Shown piece after piece: positions 47,013 to 56,194 of a stretch of 64,000 nt of DNA (the first letter of the stretch is position 1; each line of letters starts with the position of its first letter). Made by a program: the position numbers and the translations under genes. The stretch covers positions 403,523-467,522 of the forward strand of contig NZ_LFIJ01000002.1 of assembly GCF_001187555.1 (NCBI RefSeq), given 5' to 3'. A model generated the notes under the pieces. The model was not told where the DNA came from and did no database searches. It saw only the letters and a list, made by a program, of their open reading frames with translations. This DNA comes from Gilvimarinus polysaccharolyticus. Its GTDB lineage: Bacteria; Pseudomonadota; Gammaproteobacteria; Pseudomonadales; Cellvibrionaceae.

Positions 47013-49973
47013 ATGAAAAAAAGAACATCTCAACCGCACTTAAAACTTTTCAAAAAATCCCTACTCGGTGTTTCAATTGCCCTCGCCGCCTCCAGTGCAA
47101 CGGCTCAAGACCTGTCAGATTCCTCTAAATTAGAAGAAGTTGTCGTAACAGGCATCCGCGCTTCGCTGGCAAACGCTCTTGAAGAAAAGCGCTCGTCACC
47201 TAAATTAGTCGAAGTCATCATCGCTGACGACATTGGTAAACTACCCGATCAAAACCTTGCAGAAGTAATGGAGAACATCACAGGCGTTCAAATTACTCGT
47301 ACTGCAGGTGTGGGTACTGGTGTACAAATTCGTGGTACTAACGCTAACCGCGTAGAAATCAACGGTGTTGCTACTGTAGGTTCAGGTTCTGGCCGTAGCG
47401 GTATTGGTTTTGAAGATGTTAACCCAGCCATTATTGCAGCGGTTGAAGTAACAAAGGCTCCAGATGCCAAAACTGTTGAAGGCTCTGTAGGCGGTACGGT
47501 TAACCTAAGAACTATTCGTCCATTAGACTTAAGCGAAACATTAGGATCAATAAGAGTTCAAGGCGAAGACAGCAGCCTAAGTACAGAAGGCATTCAGCCT
47601 AGACTTTCAGGCGCCTATGGCGACACTTGGGAAACCAGTGCTGGTGACTTTGGTTTTGTCATCAGCGGTAGTTACACCGAGCAAGAAGCTTTGTCTTTCC
47701 GCCCTCGTGCTGACCGTGATGTTGTCGTTACTCAAGGTGACAATACTTTCAACGGCATCAACTTCTTGCTGCAAGAACAAGAAAATGATAGCTACGAGAC
47801 AGTGAACGTTGCATCGACTTTTGAGTGGGCGCCCAGCGATCAATTAAAATTCCATGCCGATGTTATCGTCAACAATCAAGAACGAAGCCGCGACTCATAC
47901 AAAATTGAAGGCTCAGGCGTCGGCTCCATAAGATCCATCTCTACCCCAGACTCATACGAAACCGTAGATTTCGGCTATGGACTGGGTGAATTCCAAATGG
48001 CTGAAACGGGTCGTTTATCTCCGAATCTTGATTTCGATGATGACGATCCAAACATGCGCGTGACTAGTGAAACAAACGCACGCGTTACAGACACCACTTT
48101 GTTTAGTGTTGGTGGTGAGTGGCAAGGCGATAAGCTGACCGCAAGTTTTGAAATTTCCTCAGCAGCGTCTGACACAAGCACGCCTAAGCTAAACACAACC
48201 ATGAACTTCATCAACCCCAACACTCCTCTTGACGGTGGTGGTTATACTGTTACTGCCGCGACTGGCAATGACAACGCTGTACCCTATATTTATGATTTGT
48301 CTGGTGGTGCTCTAGCATTTGGTATCGATTTTGACAACGAATACGCTCCAACCGTTGCAGATTTGCTTTCAGCTGATAACTATGTGCTTCGTGCATTAGA
48401 TGTGAGCCGTGACACACAAGAAAACAGCGATGACCAGTTCCGTGTTGACTTCTCTTACACTCTTGAAGAGTTTGGAATCACATCGATTGATGCCGGCTTG
48501 CGCTTCAACAGCACCTCTGCTGAATCAGTAACCATTAACGATAAGCTTGGTAACTTCAGCAAATTAGGTGACTCACCAAGAGCTTCTCTGTTCTCTGATG
48601 TTGTTGTTCCCGGGCCATCTAACTATGGTGATACGGGTGATCGTGAACTATTTGTTGGCGACTTCTTAATGATTGACGCAGACAAAGCCTTCTCTGATCC
48701 CGATGGCACAATCGATATCTTTGAATCTGCTTTTGCGGCCAACCGAGCACTATTCCCTGAAGGTACTGGCGCTACTTCATTAGGCCTAGAAGAAGACTTA
48801 AACGCATACTATCTAGTTGAAGAAGATACAACCGCGTTCTACACCCAAGCTAACTTCGAGTACGGCATGCTCAGCGGTAACATCGGGTTTCGGTATGTAG
48901 AATCCGAAATTGATTCGGTTGCTTATGGGACTGAAGTGAATGGTGTTCGCTCGTTAAAAACTACCAGTGGAAAGTACGATTTCTTCTTACCTCGTTTGAA
49001 CTTAACCGCTCAAGTAACTGACGACGTAGTCATTCGTGCAGCCTACGGTTCAGATATTAGACGCCCTGACTTTAATGATCTAAATGAAGGCTTCACCTAT
49101 AGTCAGTCTGAGACTTCTGTATTAGAGCTGGGCAACTCAAATCTTGAGCCAGAAGAAGTAGATTCTTTAGATCTTTCTGTTGAATGGTACTTTGCACCTT
49201 CTGCGGTAGCTAGTGTTGCTTTCTTCAAAAAAGATCGTAGTAATATTATTACTACGATCTTTAACGGTGCGCCCCTGACTGAAAGCACTACAACCGTTGG
49301 TGGTCTCGAACGTTCAAATGATCCATCATGTCCAGGCGGTGGTGTTTGGAACCCAACCGTTATACCTAATACCTTAGGTGATCCAAACACCGTAGGCTTG
49401 TGTGTTGACTCTAGCCAAAGAGGTAACGATTCTTCGACAACGACTCAAAAAGGCGTTGAGATGCAGGTTCAGTATGACCTCGCAGAGTTTGAGGACTCTC
49501 TAGGCTGGGCTTCAGGTTTTGGTTTCTTGGCTAACTACACTTGGCAGGAGTTTTCAGGTGGTTCACAAATTGATGAAACGTCTGGTCGTGGTCAAGCTGT
49601 GCTAGGTGATTTTTCAATACCTCAGGGGCTGCTAGAGTTCTCTGAAAATGCTTATAACATTACTGGCTACTACGAGAAGCACGGCCTTTCGGTCAGAATG
49701 CGTTACACATGGCGTGAAGCATTCCGTTCATTAGACTTTGCAGGCGGTGCTAGTGGCAGTAGTACCTATAGTTTCCCTGTTGTAAATCACGACAGAGGTC
49801 AGTTAAACGCTAGTGTTAGTTATGATGTTACCGATCAGCTAAACATTGGTGTTGAAGCGGTTAACCTGACCGAAGAAGGTATTCTTCAAACTTGTGTATC
49901 TGAGACTGGCCCCGTATGTTTTGCAGGTTATCCAGATCGTAGAATTACATTTGGTGCGAGTTACCGCTTCTAA
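47013..49973 (+). CDS. TonB-dependent receptor (CirA/oligosaccharide type)
   Basis: 986-residue outer-membrane transporter. Signal peptide (LGVSIALAASSATAQ), TonB box EEVVVTGIRASL, plug motifs DDIGKLPDQNLAEVMENITGVQI, VQIRGTNANRVEINGV and VEVTKAPDAKTVEGSVGGTVNLRTIRP, and a barrel ending ITFGASYRF. Together these are typical of the large receptors in Alteromonadales/Cellvibrionales sugar loci. It follows kduI and precedes a PL14/PL20-like lyase in the same direction, so it is expected to take up lyase products. GC and codon use look more uniform and lower in GC than the adjacent kduI. Confidence 0.92.
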   Translation: MKKRTSQPHLKLFKKSLLGVSIALAASSATAQDLSDSSKLEEVVVTGIRASLANALEEKRSSPKLVEVIIADDIGKLPDQNLAEVMENITGVQITRTAGVGTGVQIRGTNANRVEINGVATVGSGSGRSGIGFEDVNPAIIAAVEVTKAPDAKTVEGSVGGTVNLRTIRPLDLSETLGSIRVQGEDSSLSTEGIQPRLSGAYGDTWETSAGDFGFVISGSYTEQEALSFRPRADRDVVVTQGDNTFNGINFLLQEQENDSYETVNVASTFEWAPSDQLKFHADVIVNNQERSRDSYKIEGSGVGSIRSISTPDSYETVDFGYGLGEFQMAETGRLSPNLDFDDDDPNMRVTSETNARVTDTTLFSVGGEWQGDKLTASFEISSAASDTSTPKLNTTMNFINPNTPLDGGGYTVTAATGNDNAVPYIYDLSGGALAFGIDFDNEYAPTVADLLSADNYVLRALDVSRDTQENSDDQFRVDFSYTLEEFGITSIDAGLRFNSTSAESVTINDKLGNFSKLGDSPRASLFSDVVVPGPSNYGDTGDRELFVGDFLMIDADKAFSDPDGTIDIFESAFAANRALFPEGTGATSLGLEEDLNAYYLVEEDTTAFYTQANFEYGMLSGNIGFRYVESEIDSVAYGTEVNGVRSLKTTSGKYDFFLPRLNLTAQVTDDVVIRAAYGSDIRRPDFNDLNEGFTYSQSETSVLELGNSNLEPEEVDSLDLSVEWYFAPSAVASVAFFKKDRSNIITTIFNGAPLTESTTTVGGLERSNDPSCPGGGVWNPTVIPNTLGDPNTVGLCVDSSQRGNDSSTTTQKGVEMQVQYDLAEFEDSLGWASGFGFLANYTWQEFSGGSQIDETSGRGQAVLGDFSIPQGLLEFSENAYNITGYYEKHGLSVRMRYTWREAFRSLDFAGGASGSSTYSFPVVNHDRGQLNASVSYDVTDQLNIGVEAVNLTEEGILQTCVSETGPVCFAGYPDRRITFGASYRF

Positions 49974-50039
49974 GTTAGCTTAACTTGAATAATGTCTGGG
50001 CTTGCCCACAGCTGTCTCACCGCTTAACAGGCATTATTA

Positions 50040-50161
50040 GGTCAGTCTCAGATTTGAGGCTGACCTCCAGTCTAACAGAAACTTTATATGAAAATGTTAT
50101 TTGGCAGACACTCACGTTTATGGTCAAACTTGCGCTTTATCCTCACAGCATAAGTTTCTGT
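50040..50161 (+). other. Structured region between TonB receptor and lyase gene
   Basis: This 297-bp gap has an 11-bp hairpin GGTCAGTCTCA (50040-50050) / TGAGGCTGACC (50055-50065). It also has a long-range stem ACAGAAACTT (50075-50084) / AAGTTTCTGT (50152-50161), and then a strong terminator. It may be a structured 3' UTR of the receptor mRNA or a separate small RNA; no gene is seen. Confidence 0.4.
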
Positions 50162-50207
50162 AATAGTATTCTCCTCAGAATAGCCATTTTGAATGTGGCT
50201 CTCTTTT

Positions 50208-50234
50208 GCCGGTGCCTTGCACCGGCTTTTTTTT
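50208..50234 (+). terminator. Strong intrinsic terminator
   Basis: GCCGGTGC (50208-50215) / GCACCGGC (50219-50226) with a 3-nt loop and T8. It lies only 37 bp before the next start codon, so the lyase gene either needs read-through or a promoter very close by. Confidence 0.9.
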
Positions 50235-50270
50235 AACCACTAAAAAGTAAACAATAAAAAGGAAACTATC

Positions 50271-51470
50271 ATGATTCGATATCTATCATTAAAATTACTG
50301 TTATTACTTGTGCTCGCACAAGGGTTGTTGATAAACAGTATCCAGGCCGAAATAATTTACTCAAATGGCTTTGAGAGCTTAAGTTTAGGCAAGGTAAATG
50401 ACCGCGCTATCAAGCAATCTTGGGATACGCGTTACGCAAAAGGACCCGATGAAGGTCGAGTAGAAATTGTTACCGATTCTAATTCGGGTAAAGCGGCAAA
50501 GATAACTTATCCCGCCTACAGTAACCAATCAACCCCTAGCGGCGCCACATGGGAGACCAACTTATCGCAAAGCCGCGATGAAATGTATATGTCTTACTGG
50601 GTTAAGTTTGATCACAATTTTGACTTTGTTAAGGGCGGCAAAATGCCCGGCCTTGGCGGCGCTACTAACTTCCCCTACGGCGACAACGGCTTTACCACTC
50701 GACTAATGTGGCGCGAGCAAGGTAAGTTAGAGTTTTATGTACATGGCTATGAAGTAAACAATAGCAATGGTGCCGAGCCTTATCGGATCTTTTGGGATGA
50801 TGCCGGCTACCACGCGAAAGTGGTTCCAGGCCAATGGCATCACATAGAAATACGCCAAAAGCTCAACACCCCAGGGCAGCGCGACGGTATATTACAAGGC
50901 TGGCTAGACGGCGAGCTAGTCTGTGACGACACCGACAACACAGGGGTGCGCGCACTGGGCCACAGCAATACGCAATTAAATCATCTGTACTTCTCGACCT
51001 TTTTTGGTGGTTCAAGCGCGCCCGTAACACAGTGGCAACCCACCTCCGACGTGTACGCCATTTATGATGACTTTATTGTATCGAGCAATCCGATTGGTAT
51101 GAATGCACTACCCAATTCCGGCAATGCAAGCTCTAGTAGTTCAACTGCAGGCAGCTCATCTAGTAGTTCAAGCTCTAGCAGCACCAACGGCAATTGCATG
51201 ACCATCCCTGACGGCTCTGGTAAACATGAAATTAATCTCTACCATTATTCATGCTTACAGTTTACCAGCAACCTTGCCGGAAAAACCTTTGCCGTGTGGG
51301 ATAGTGACGCACAACCGTCTTGCGACTTTAGGGGATCCATTCAATCAGTGGATGGCAGTGGTTCTGTAACCGTACCCGACAACTATCAAGCAACAAATTC
51401 TTTGACAGGTACTAAACTCAACATCAATGCTAGCAACGGCTGTAATTATCTTAAAGTTAGAGCCTTATAA
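50271..51470 (+). CDS. Polysaccharide lyase (PL14/PL20-like jelly roll) with poly-serine linker
   Basis: 399-residue exported protein. The signal peptide (LLLLLVLAQGLLINSIQA) precedes a ~250-residue beta-jelly-roll domain with MYMSYWVKFDHNFDFVKGGKMPGLGG, GFTTRLMWREQGKLEFYVHGY, GQWHHIEIRQKLNT and GWLDGELVCDD, the pattern of PL14/PL20 lyases that act on glucuronan or alginate. A serine run (about residues 287-306) links to a ~90-residue C-terminal domain with four cysteines (NGNCMTIPDGSGKHEINLYH to YLKVRAL) of unknown type, possibly carbohydrate-binding. Beta-elimination of a glucuronate polymer is inferred from the surrounding pathway. Confidence 0.75.
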   Translation: MIRYLSLKLLLLLVLAQGLLINSIQAEIIYSNGFESLSLGKVNDRAIKQSWDTRYAKGPDEGRVEIVTDSNSGKAAKITYPAYSNQSTPSGATWETNLSQSRDEMYMSYWVKFDHNFDFVKGGKMPGLGGATNFPYGDNGFTTRLMWREQGKLEFYVHGYEVNNSNGAEPYRIFWDDAGYHAKVVPGQWHHIEIRQKLNTPGQRDGILQGWLDGELVCDDTDNTGVRALGHSNTQLNHLYFSTFFGGSSAPVTQWQPTSDVYAIYDDFIVSSNPIGMNALPNSGNASSSSSTAGSSSSSSSSSSTNGNCMTIPDGSGKHEINLYHYSCLQFTSNLAGKTFAVWDSDAQPSCDFRGSIQSVDGSGSVTVPDNYQATNSLTGTKLNINASNGCNYLKVRAL

Positions 51471-51494
51471 TCACTATTTTTTCAGAGTGAAAAT

Positions 51495-51524
51495 AGCCAG
51501 TCTAGCTCTATACCTAGGCTGGCT
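51495..51524. terminator. Hairpin between convergent lyase and TRAP genes
   Basis: AGCCAGTCTAG (51495-51505) / CTAGGCTGGCT (51514-51524), 11 bp with one G-T pair. On the minus strand it is followed by ATTTTC, a modest T-run, and so can end the TRAP operon. A weaker CTATTTT/AAAATAG stem adjoins it. Confidence 0.55.
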
Positions 51525-51543
51525 GATAATTTAAACAGTTTGT

Positions 51544-52839
51544 TTAAAGTGAAAACAGCCCAGGCAACCAAGTCGACAACGTTGGAACGCAAATAATAAT
51601 TAACAGAGCAATAAACATCGCTAAATATAAGGGCAACAATGGTGAAATGATTTTAGAAATCGAGGTCTTTCCAATACTGCAACCGACAAAAAGTACACTG
51701 CCAACCGGCGGGGTACAAAGACCAATCGACAAGTTAAGAATCATAATGATACCAAAGTGGATAGGCGAAATACCAAGCGCCTCTACAATAGGTAAAAATA
51801 TCGGGGTAAAGATCAGCACTGCTGGGGTCATATCTAAAAACGTACCTACCAACAACAACAGTAGGTTAATCATTAGCAACACAACAATCGGGTTATTACT
51901 AAAGCCCAAAAAGAACTGACTAATAGACTGCGGGATATTCTCGTAAGATAACACCCAAGACATAGCCGACGACGCAGCAATTAACAGCATAACAATCGCG
52001 GTGGTACAAACAGATTTATTCAACACCCCTGATAAATCTTTAAATTTTACTTCTTTATAAACAAATGTTGATAAAACAAATGAATACAGCACTGCAATGG
52101 CACCCGCTTCAGTCGGGGTAAAGTAACCCGAGACAATACCACCTATCACCAATATCACTAAAAACAAACTTGGTAGAGCATCAAACGTTTTTTTAAAAAC
52201 CTGTCCCGATTGTTTTTCAGAAGATTCTCCATAACCTTTCATCTTGGCGTAAATTGCACTGGCGATCATCAAACACAGAGCAACAATTAACCCAGGAAGA
52301 TATCCCGCTAAAAATAATGCAGCAATAGAGACACCACCACTGGCAAGAGAGTAAACAATTAAAATGTTACTAGGCGGAATCAACATACCTGTGGTCGAGG
52401 CAGTCACTGTCACCGCCGTTGAGAACTCACGACTGTAACCGTCCTTCTCCATCTCTGGTATGACAAAACCACCAATCGCGGAGGTAGCCGCAACCGCAGA
52501 GCCAGAAATAGCACCAAATAGCGTACAAGATAAAATATTAACAAACGCCAAACCACCGGGCAGTCGTCCCACCATAATTTTGGCAAACTCAATTAACCGA
52601 TGAGCGATACCGCCTTGGCCCATTAAAAATCCAGACAGAATAAAAAATGGAATTGCCAAAAGAGCAAAACTATCAACACCAGCCGACATACGCTGGGCCA
52701 TTGTGGTGGTAGTTGAGACAAAGTCTAAACTTAATAGCAATGAGAAAAATCCCGATAGCGCGATTGCCACACCGATAGGAACATTTAGCAGCAATAGTGC
52801 AACAAAACTTGATATTAAAATAACAACGGAGATATCCAT
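51544..52839 (-). CDS. dctM: TRAP transporter large permease subunit (DctM family)
   Basis: 431 residues, about twelve transmembrane helices, starting at the ATG 52837-52839 (MDISVVILISSFVALLLLNVPIGVAIALSG); a longer upstream frame is the dctQ region read in another frame. Family motifs include FALLAIPFFILSGFLMGQGGIAHRLI and GAISGSAVAATSAIGGFVIPEM. With dctQ and dctP it forms a Na+-driven uronate importer. It is the last gene of kdgK-dctPQM. Confidence 0.93.
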   Translation of the reverse strand: MDISVVILISSFVALLLLNVPIGVAIALSGFFSLLLSLDFVSTTTTMAQRMSAGVDSFALLAIPFFILSGFLMGQGGIAHRLIEFAKIMVGRLPGGLAFVNILSCTLFGAISGSAVAATSAIGGFVIPEMEKDGYSREFSTAVTVTASTTGMLIPPSNILIVYSLASGGVSIAALFLAGYLPGLIVALCLMIASAIYAKMKGYGESSEKQSGQVFKKTFDALPSLFLVILVIGGIVSGYFTPTEAGAIAVLYSFVLSTFVYKEVKFKDLSGVLNKSVCTTAIVMLLIAASSAMSWVLSYENIPQSISQFFLGFSNNPIVVLLMINLLLLLVGTFLDMTPAVLIFTPIFLPIVEALGISPIHFGIIMILNLSIGLCTPPVGSVLFVGCSIGKTSISKIISPLLPLYLAMFIALLIIICVPTLSTWLPGLFSL

Positions 52840-52849
52840 GAGCTTCTCA

Positions 52850-53326
52850 CTAATTATTGGAGTAGTTTTTAAAGGATTCGGCCGAAAACAATAGAAACAG
52901 CAGGCCACTAATAGGAATTGCCAAATACACAATACTTATGGATAACCCCAAAGACGCCGATTTTTGATCAAGCTCCCAAGCCAGATACGCCAAACAGCTG
53001 CCTCCAACGATCAAAATACAGACACTAAACAACACGACAAACAATAGAATAGTTTTTACGATTTTGGCTTGTGCGGCTGGCGAGAACTTTTCAACAAAGT
53101 AATCCAAGCCTAAATGAGCACCTTTCCTAAATGCATGAGCCGAACCTAAAAATGCAATCCAGATCAAGAAAAACCGTGCTAGCTCTTCAGTAAATGAGCT
53201 TGGATCATTGGTAAAAAACCGGGTGACTACCTGCCAGGTAACATTTAGCACCAATGCTACCATTAGGGCACTGGTAAACACTTCTAAAAAATAATCTACC
53301 CGGTTACACACTTTAGACAGGGACAT
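52850..53326 (-). CDS. dctQ: TRAP transporter small permease subunit (DctQ family)
   Basis: 158 residues with four predicted helices and the DctQ signature NVTWQVVTRFFTNDPSSFTEELARFFLIW and RKGAHLGLDYFVEKF. Its start codon overlaps the dctP stop by one base. It pairs with the large permease. Confidence 0.92.
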   Translation of the reverse strand: MSLSKVCNRVDYFLEVFTSALMVALVLNVTWQVVTRFFTNDPSSFTEELARFFLIWIAFLGSAHAFRKGAHLGLDYFVEKFSPAAQAKIVKTILLFVVLFSVCILIVGGSCLAYLAWELDQKSASLGLSISIVYLAIPISGLLFLLFSAESFKNYSNN

Positions 53327-54306
53327 TAGCGAACCTCCTGTATACTTTTAAATAATTCGCCATGTTCAGAGTTTGCAAGCGCATCGTGGATGGGTTTGAC
53401 ACTGTCGACAAACAATTTTTTATCGGCCACAACAACTTCAACACCAGCCTCGCGCACTGCTGCCAATGACTCCAGGCTTACCTTACGCCAAAGCTTTCGC
53501 TCATAAGCTACCGAGTCAGCCATAGCTTGCGCAACCCAACCACGCTGTTGCACGGTTAATTTACCCCAACTTTTGGTGCCGGTAATAACCACATCTGGAA
53601 TAGAGGTGTGCTCATCAAGAATTAAATACTTCGCCACTTCATAGTGCTTTGATAAATAGAAGCTTGGCAGATTGTTTTCGGCCCCATCCACCACCCCTTG
53701 CTGTAATGAGGTATACAGTTCGCCCCACGATATAGGGGTAGGCGAGCCACCCATGCTTTTTACCATAGCCACAGCCGATGGACTGTTCATTACCCGGATC
53801 TTCATGCCTTTTAAATCACTGGGTGAGTTAACAGGGTCTTTAGTGGTATAAAAGCTCCGGCTGCCAGCATCGTAGTAACCCAAGCCTTGTATTCGGTAGG
53901 GTGTACCCGAATTTAGTAAATCTTTCCCGATTGGTCCATTAAGTACCCGCCACAGATGTTCGCCATCGCGAAACAAGTACGGCACGCTAAATATCTTCAT
54001 TTTAGGAATAAACGGCTCAAGTGAGCTGGCCGACACCTTTGTAAAATCGATGCTACCTATTTGAATCAACTCAATGAGTTCGCGCTCGCTACCCAGCTGG
54101 CCCGACGGGTAAATCTGAACCGTCATTTCGCCCTGGGAGTATTTCGCTAGCTGCTCGGCAAAAAATACCATCGAGAGGTGCACCGGATGTTTTGCGTCTA
54201 ACCCGTGGGCTAACTTTAATACTCGCGCTTCATGGCCCTTACCGCAGGAGGCAAGCACCACACAAATAAACGTTAACAAGACTAATTTTATCGTTATAGT
54301 TTTCAC
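53326..54306 (-). CDS. dctP: TRAP transporter substrate-binding protein (DctP family), predicted uronate binding
   Basis: 326 residues from the GTG at 54304-54306, eleven bases after kdgK. The N-terminus ends VVLASCGKG, a lipobox, unusual but known for DctP proteins. Core motifs are LAHGLDAKHPVHLSMVFFAEQL, GQLGSERELIELIQIGSIDF, and the carboxylate-binding Arg region KIRVMNSPSAVAMVKSMGGSPTPISWGELYTSLQQGVVDGAEN. Linkage to KDG kinase and the uronate operator suggests glucuronate or an unsaturated/keto-deoxy uronate as ligand. Confidence 0.92.
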   Translation of the reverse strand: MKTITIKLVLLTFICVVLASCGKGHEARVLKLAHGLDAKHPVHLSMVFFAEQLAKYSQGEMTVQIYPSGQLGSERELIELIQIGSIDFTKVSASSLEPFIPKMKIFSVPYLFRDGEHLWRVLNGPIGKDLLNSGTPYRIQGLGYYDAGSRSFYTTKDPVNSPSDLKGMKIRVMNSPSAVAMVKSMGGSPTPISWGELYTSLQQGVVDGAENNLPSFYLSKHYEVAKYLILDEHTSIPDVVITGTKSWGKLTVQQRGWVAQAMADSVAYERKLWRKVSLESLAAVREAGVEVVVADKKLFVDSVKPIHDALANSEHGELFKSIQEVR

Positions 54307-54316
54307 AAGTTTTATC

Positions 54317-55222
54317 TCAATGTTTGATATTTTCTCGATCGACAATGGCGCCAGGATGTTGTATTACGTACGCCGCGCAGGCTTGGCCATCAACTATAGA
54401 ATCTGCCACCGACTTACCCAGTGATTTTGCCGCAATGTAAGCACCATTAAATGAATCGCCGGCCGATGTCGTATCAACCGGTTTAACAATAGTTTTTAAT
54501 GGATGGCGCGACAACTCGCCGTTAATAAGACTATAACAGCCGTTTTTGCCATCTTTAATAACCACTTCGTTAACCCCCAGCTGGCGATAATGCTCAACAC
54601 AGGCATCTATAGTGGCAAATCCAAATAGCTCTTGCTCGTCGTCAAAACTGGGTAAGGCAATATCCACCTGAGCTAAAATTGTGCTTATGGCATCCTGTGC
54701 CTGTGCCGGCGACTGCCAACCTTTAGCACGGTAATTAGTATCAAAAGCTACAACCCCACCACGCGCTCGGTGTGCGGTTAAAAACTCTAGTATTGCGCGG
54801 CGGTCTGCAGTATCAAACAACGACAGTGTGATGCCACTGAGATAAAAAATAGCAACGTCTGCCAGCTCAGTTAGCGCTTCGGGTTTTAGTTTAATTAGAT
54901 CTTTTACCGGTGCCGCTTGACGCCAATATTCAAAACTGCGCTCGCCGTTGTCATCGGTAGCAATGATATACAGGCCTGGCACCTTGCCATCAAAACGCCT
55001 TACCAGCTCGGTGCCAACCCCTTCTTGACGCCATCTACCTATTAAGTAATCACTGTATTGGTCGCAGCCCAAAGCCGTTAAGAAACTTACATCGGCACCG
55101 GCACGGGCCATATAAACCGCCGAGTTTAAAGTGTCGCCGCCATAGGCAAGTCGGTAGTCTTGGCCGCCGAACTGAGACAGTTCGAGCATGCATTCGCCAA
55201 AGGTAACAATTTTATTTTTCAT
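54317..55222 (-). CDS. kdgK: 2-keto-3-deoxygluconate kinase
   Basis: Phosphorylates KDG to KDPG, where the saturated and unsaturated uronate routes meet. 301-residue PfkB-family kinase: N-terminal FGECMLELS, GGDTLNSAVYMARAGADVSFLTALG, and catalytic DTTSAGDSFNGAYIAAKSLG near the C-terminus. It is the first gene of kdgK-dctPQM, divergent from the GntR regulator gene, with an operator 46-67 bp upstream. The next enzyme, KDPG aldolase, is not in this window. Confidence 0.94.
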   Translation of the reverse strand: MKNKIVTFGECMLELSQFGGQDYRLAYGGDTLNSAVYMARAGADVSFLTALGCDQYSDYLIGRWRQEGVGTELVRRFDGKVPGLYIIATDDNGERSFEYWRQAAPVKDLIKLKPEALTELADVAIFYLSGITLSLFDTADRRAILEFLTAHRARGGVVAFDTNYRAKGWQSPAQAQDAISTILAQVDIALPSFDDEQELFGFATIDACVEHYRQLGVNEVVIKDGKNGCYSLINGELSRHPLKTIVKPVDTTSAGDSFNGAYIAAKSLGKSVADSIVDGQACAAYVIQHPGAIVDRENIKH

Positions 55223-55267
55223 AAATAAACACTACGTTTACGACTTATTGTCATTATCAACCCACTT

Positions 55268-55289
55268 AATTGGTAATACCACCTTACCA
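55268..55289 (-). promoter_or_regulatory. Uronate operator copy 4, kdgK-gntR divergent promoter
   Basis: On the minus strand it reads TGGTAAGGTGGTATTACCA followed by ATT, the best copy, used as the consensus. It includes the palindrome TGGTATTACCA. The ATTGGTA...TACCAAT theme is like the E. coli ExuR/UxuR operators, which are bound by GntR/FCD regulators such as the gene beside it. Confidence 0.75.
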
Positions 55290-55480
55290 TGATATGATAT
55301 ATCTTGCCAAATACAAAAACAAAATTTAAATATCAATCAAATGAGTTCAATGATTGCGTTAACTTGGTTAATATATGCTAACAATTGCAACCAGCCTCGC
55401 CGTATCCAAAGTCTCTGGATACTGGCGATTATCGAAGGCCTGGCACCAGGCTTTTCCCAAATCTTTAGTGGGTTAGTACA

Positions 55481-56176
55481 GTGGAATTTCGCACGATCAA
55501 AACAGACCGTTTATATGTCAAGGTGGCCGAACAACTTTCCGGATTGGTGAAAGACGGAACCCTGAAACCTGGAGATAAATTCCCACCTGAGCGTGATTTA
55601 GCCGAAAAGCTTGGAGTGAGTCGCCCAACAATTCGCGAAGCTATGATCGCCATGGAGCTATCTGGAATCATCGAAATTCGCACCGGTTCTGGCATTTATG
55701 TATCCCATACTAAACCCAAACTAGACACCGCCGATAAAGGCGTTGGCCCTTTTGAGATCTTAGAAATCCGCTATATTTTAGAGGCTGAAGCGTGTGCTTT
55801 AGCTGCCGCCCGGATTACCGACGAGCAAATAGCTCAACTCAAGATGGCCCTACGAGATATGGCCGAAGAAGAAAAGCACGATGACGCGTCAGAAAAAGCC
55901 GATTGGACTTTCCACAAAATCATTGCTGATGCCAGTCAAAACAGCGCGATCTCAGCGGTTGTCAATTGGCTATGGGAATTACGCAATGAGTCTGAGCTGA
56001 GCACGGCGTTTCTTGCCCGCCTTAGAAAAGAGGGAGTTCACCCCTCTATCGAAGATCACAAGCGTATCGTCGAAGCGCTAGAACAAAGAAATCCAGAGAA
56101 AGCTCGTAATGCCATGCGGGTTCACATCGATAACGCCTCTGAAGCCGCCGCAACCCATTTTGGCCGGCCAAACTAA
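55481..56176 (+). CDS. GntR/FCD-family transcriptional regulator, predicted uronate repressor (UxuR/ExuR-like)
   Basis: 231 residues from a GTG start at 55481. An N-terminal winged helix (VAEQLSGLVKDGTLKPGDKFPPERDLAEKLGVSRPTIREAM, then GSGIYVSH) is followed by the FCD all-helical ligand domain (~80-225), whose metal/ligand-site acidic and His residues are in ADWTFHKIIADAS and the later EDHKRIVEALEQRN ... HIDNA. Its position inside the uronate locus, the nearby best operator, and the E. coli precedent make it the likely binder of the seven TGGTA operators. Inducer unknown; fructuronate or KDG would be analogous. Confidence 0.9.
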   Translation: MEFRTIKTDRLYVKVAEQLSGLVKDGTLKPGDKFPPERDLAEKLGVSRPTIREAMIAMELSGIIEIRTGSGIYVSHTKPKLDTADKGVGPFEILEIRYILEAEACALAAARITDEQIAQLKMALRDMAEEEKHDDASEKADWTFHKIIADASQNSAISAVVNWLWELRNESELSTAFLARLRKEGVHPSIEDHKRIVEALEQRNPEKARNAMRVHIDNASEAAATHFGRPN

Positions 56177-56194
56177 AAGCTGGCCGGCTTTTAT
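56163..56194 (+). terminator. Intrinsic terminator of the gntR gene
   Basis: GCCGGCCA (56163-56170) / TGGCCGGC (56181-56188) followed by a TTTTATT tail. It overlaps the stop codon and separates gntR from the convergent fructuronate reductase gene. Confidence 0.85.

Noticed and set aside
55341..55550. Small plus-strand frame before gntR
   Set aside because: It overlaps the gntR start in another frame and has no ribosome-binding site; the GCCTGG/CCAGGC hairpin inside is more likely leader structure.
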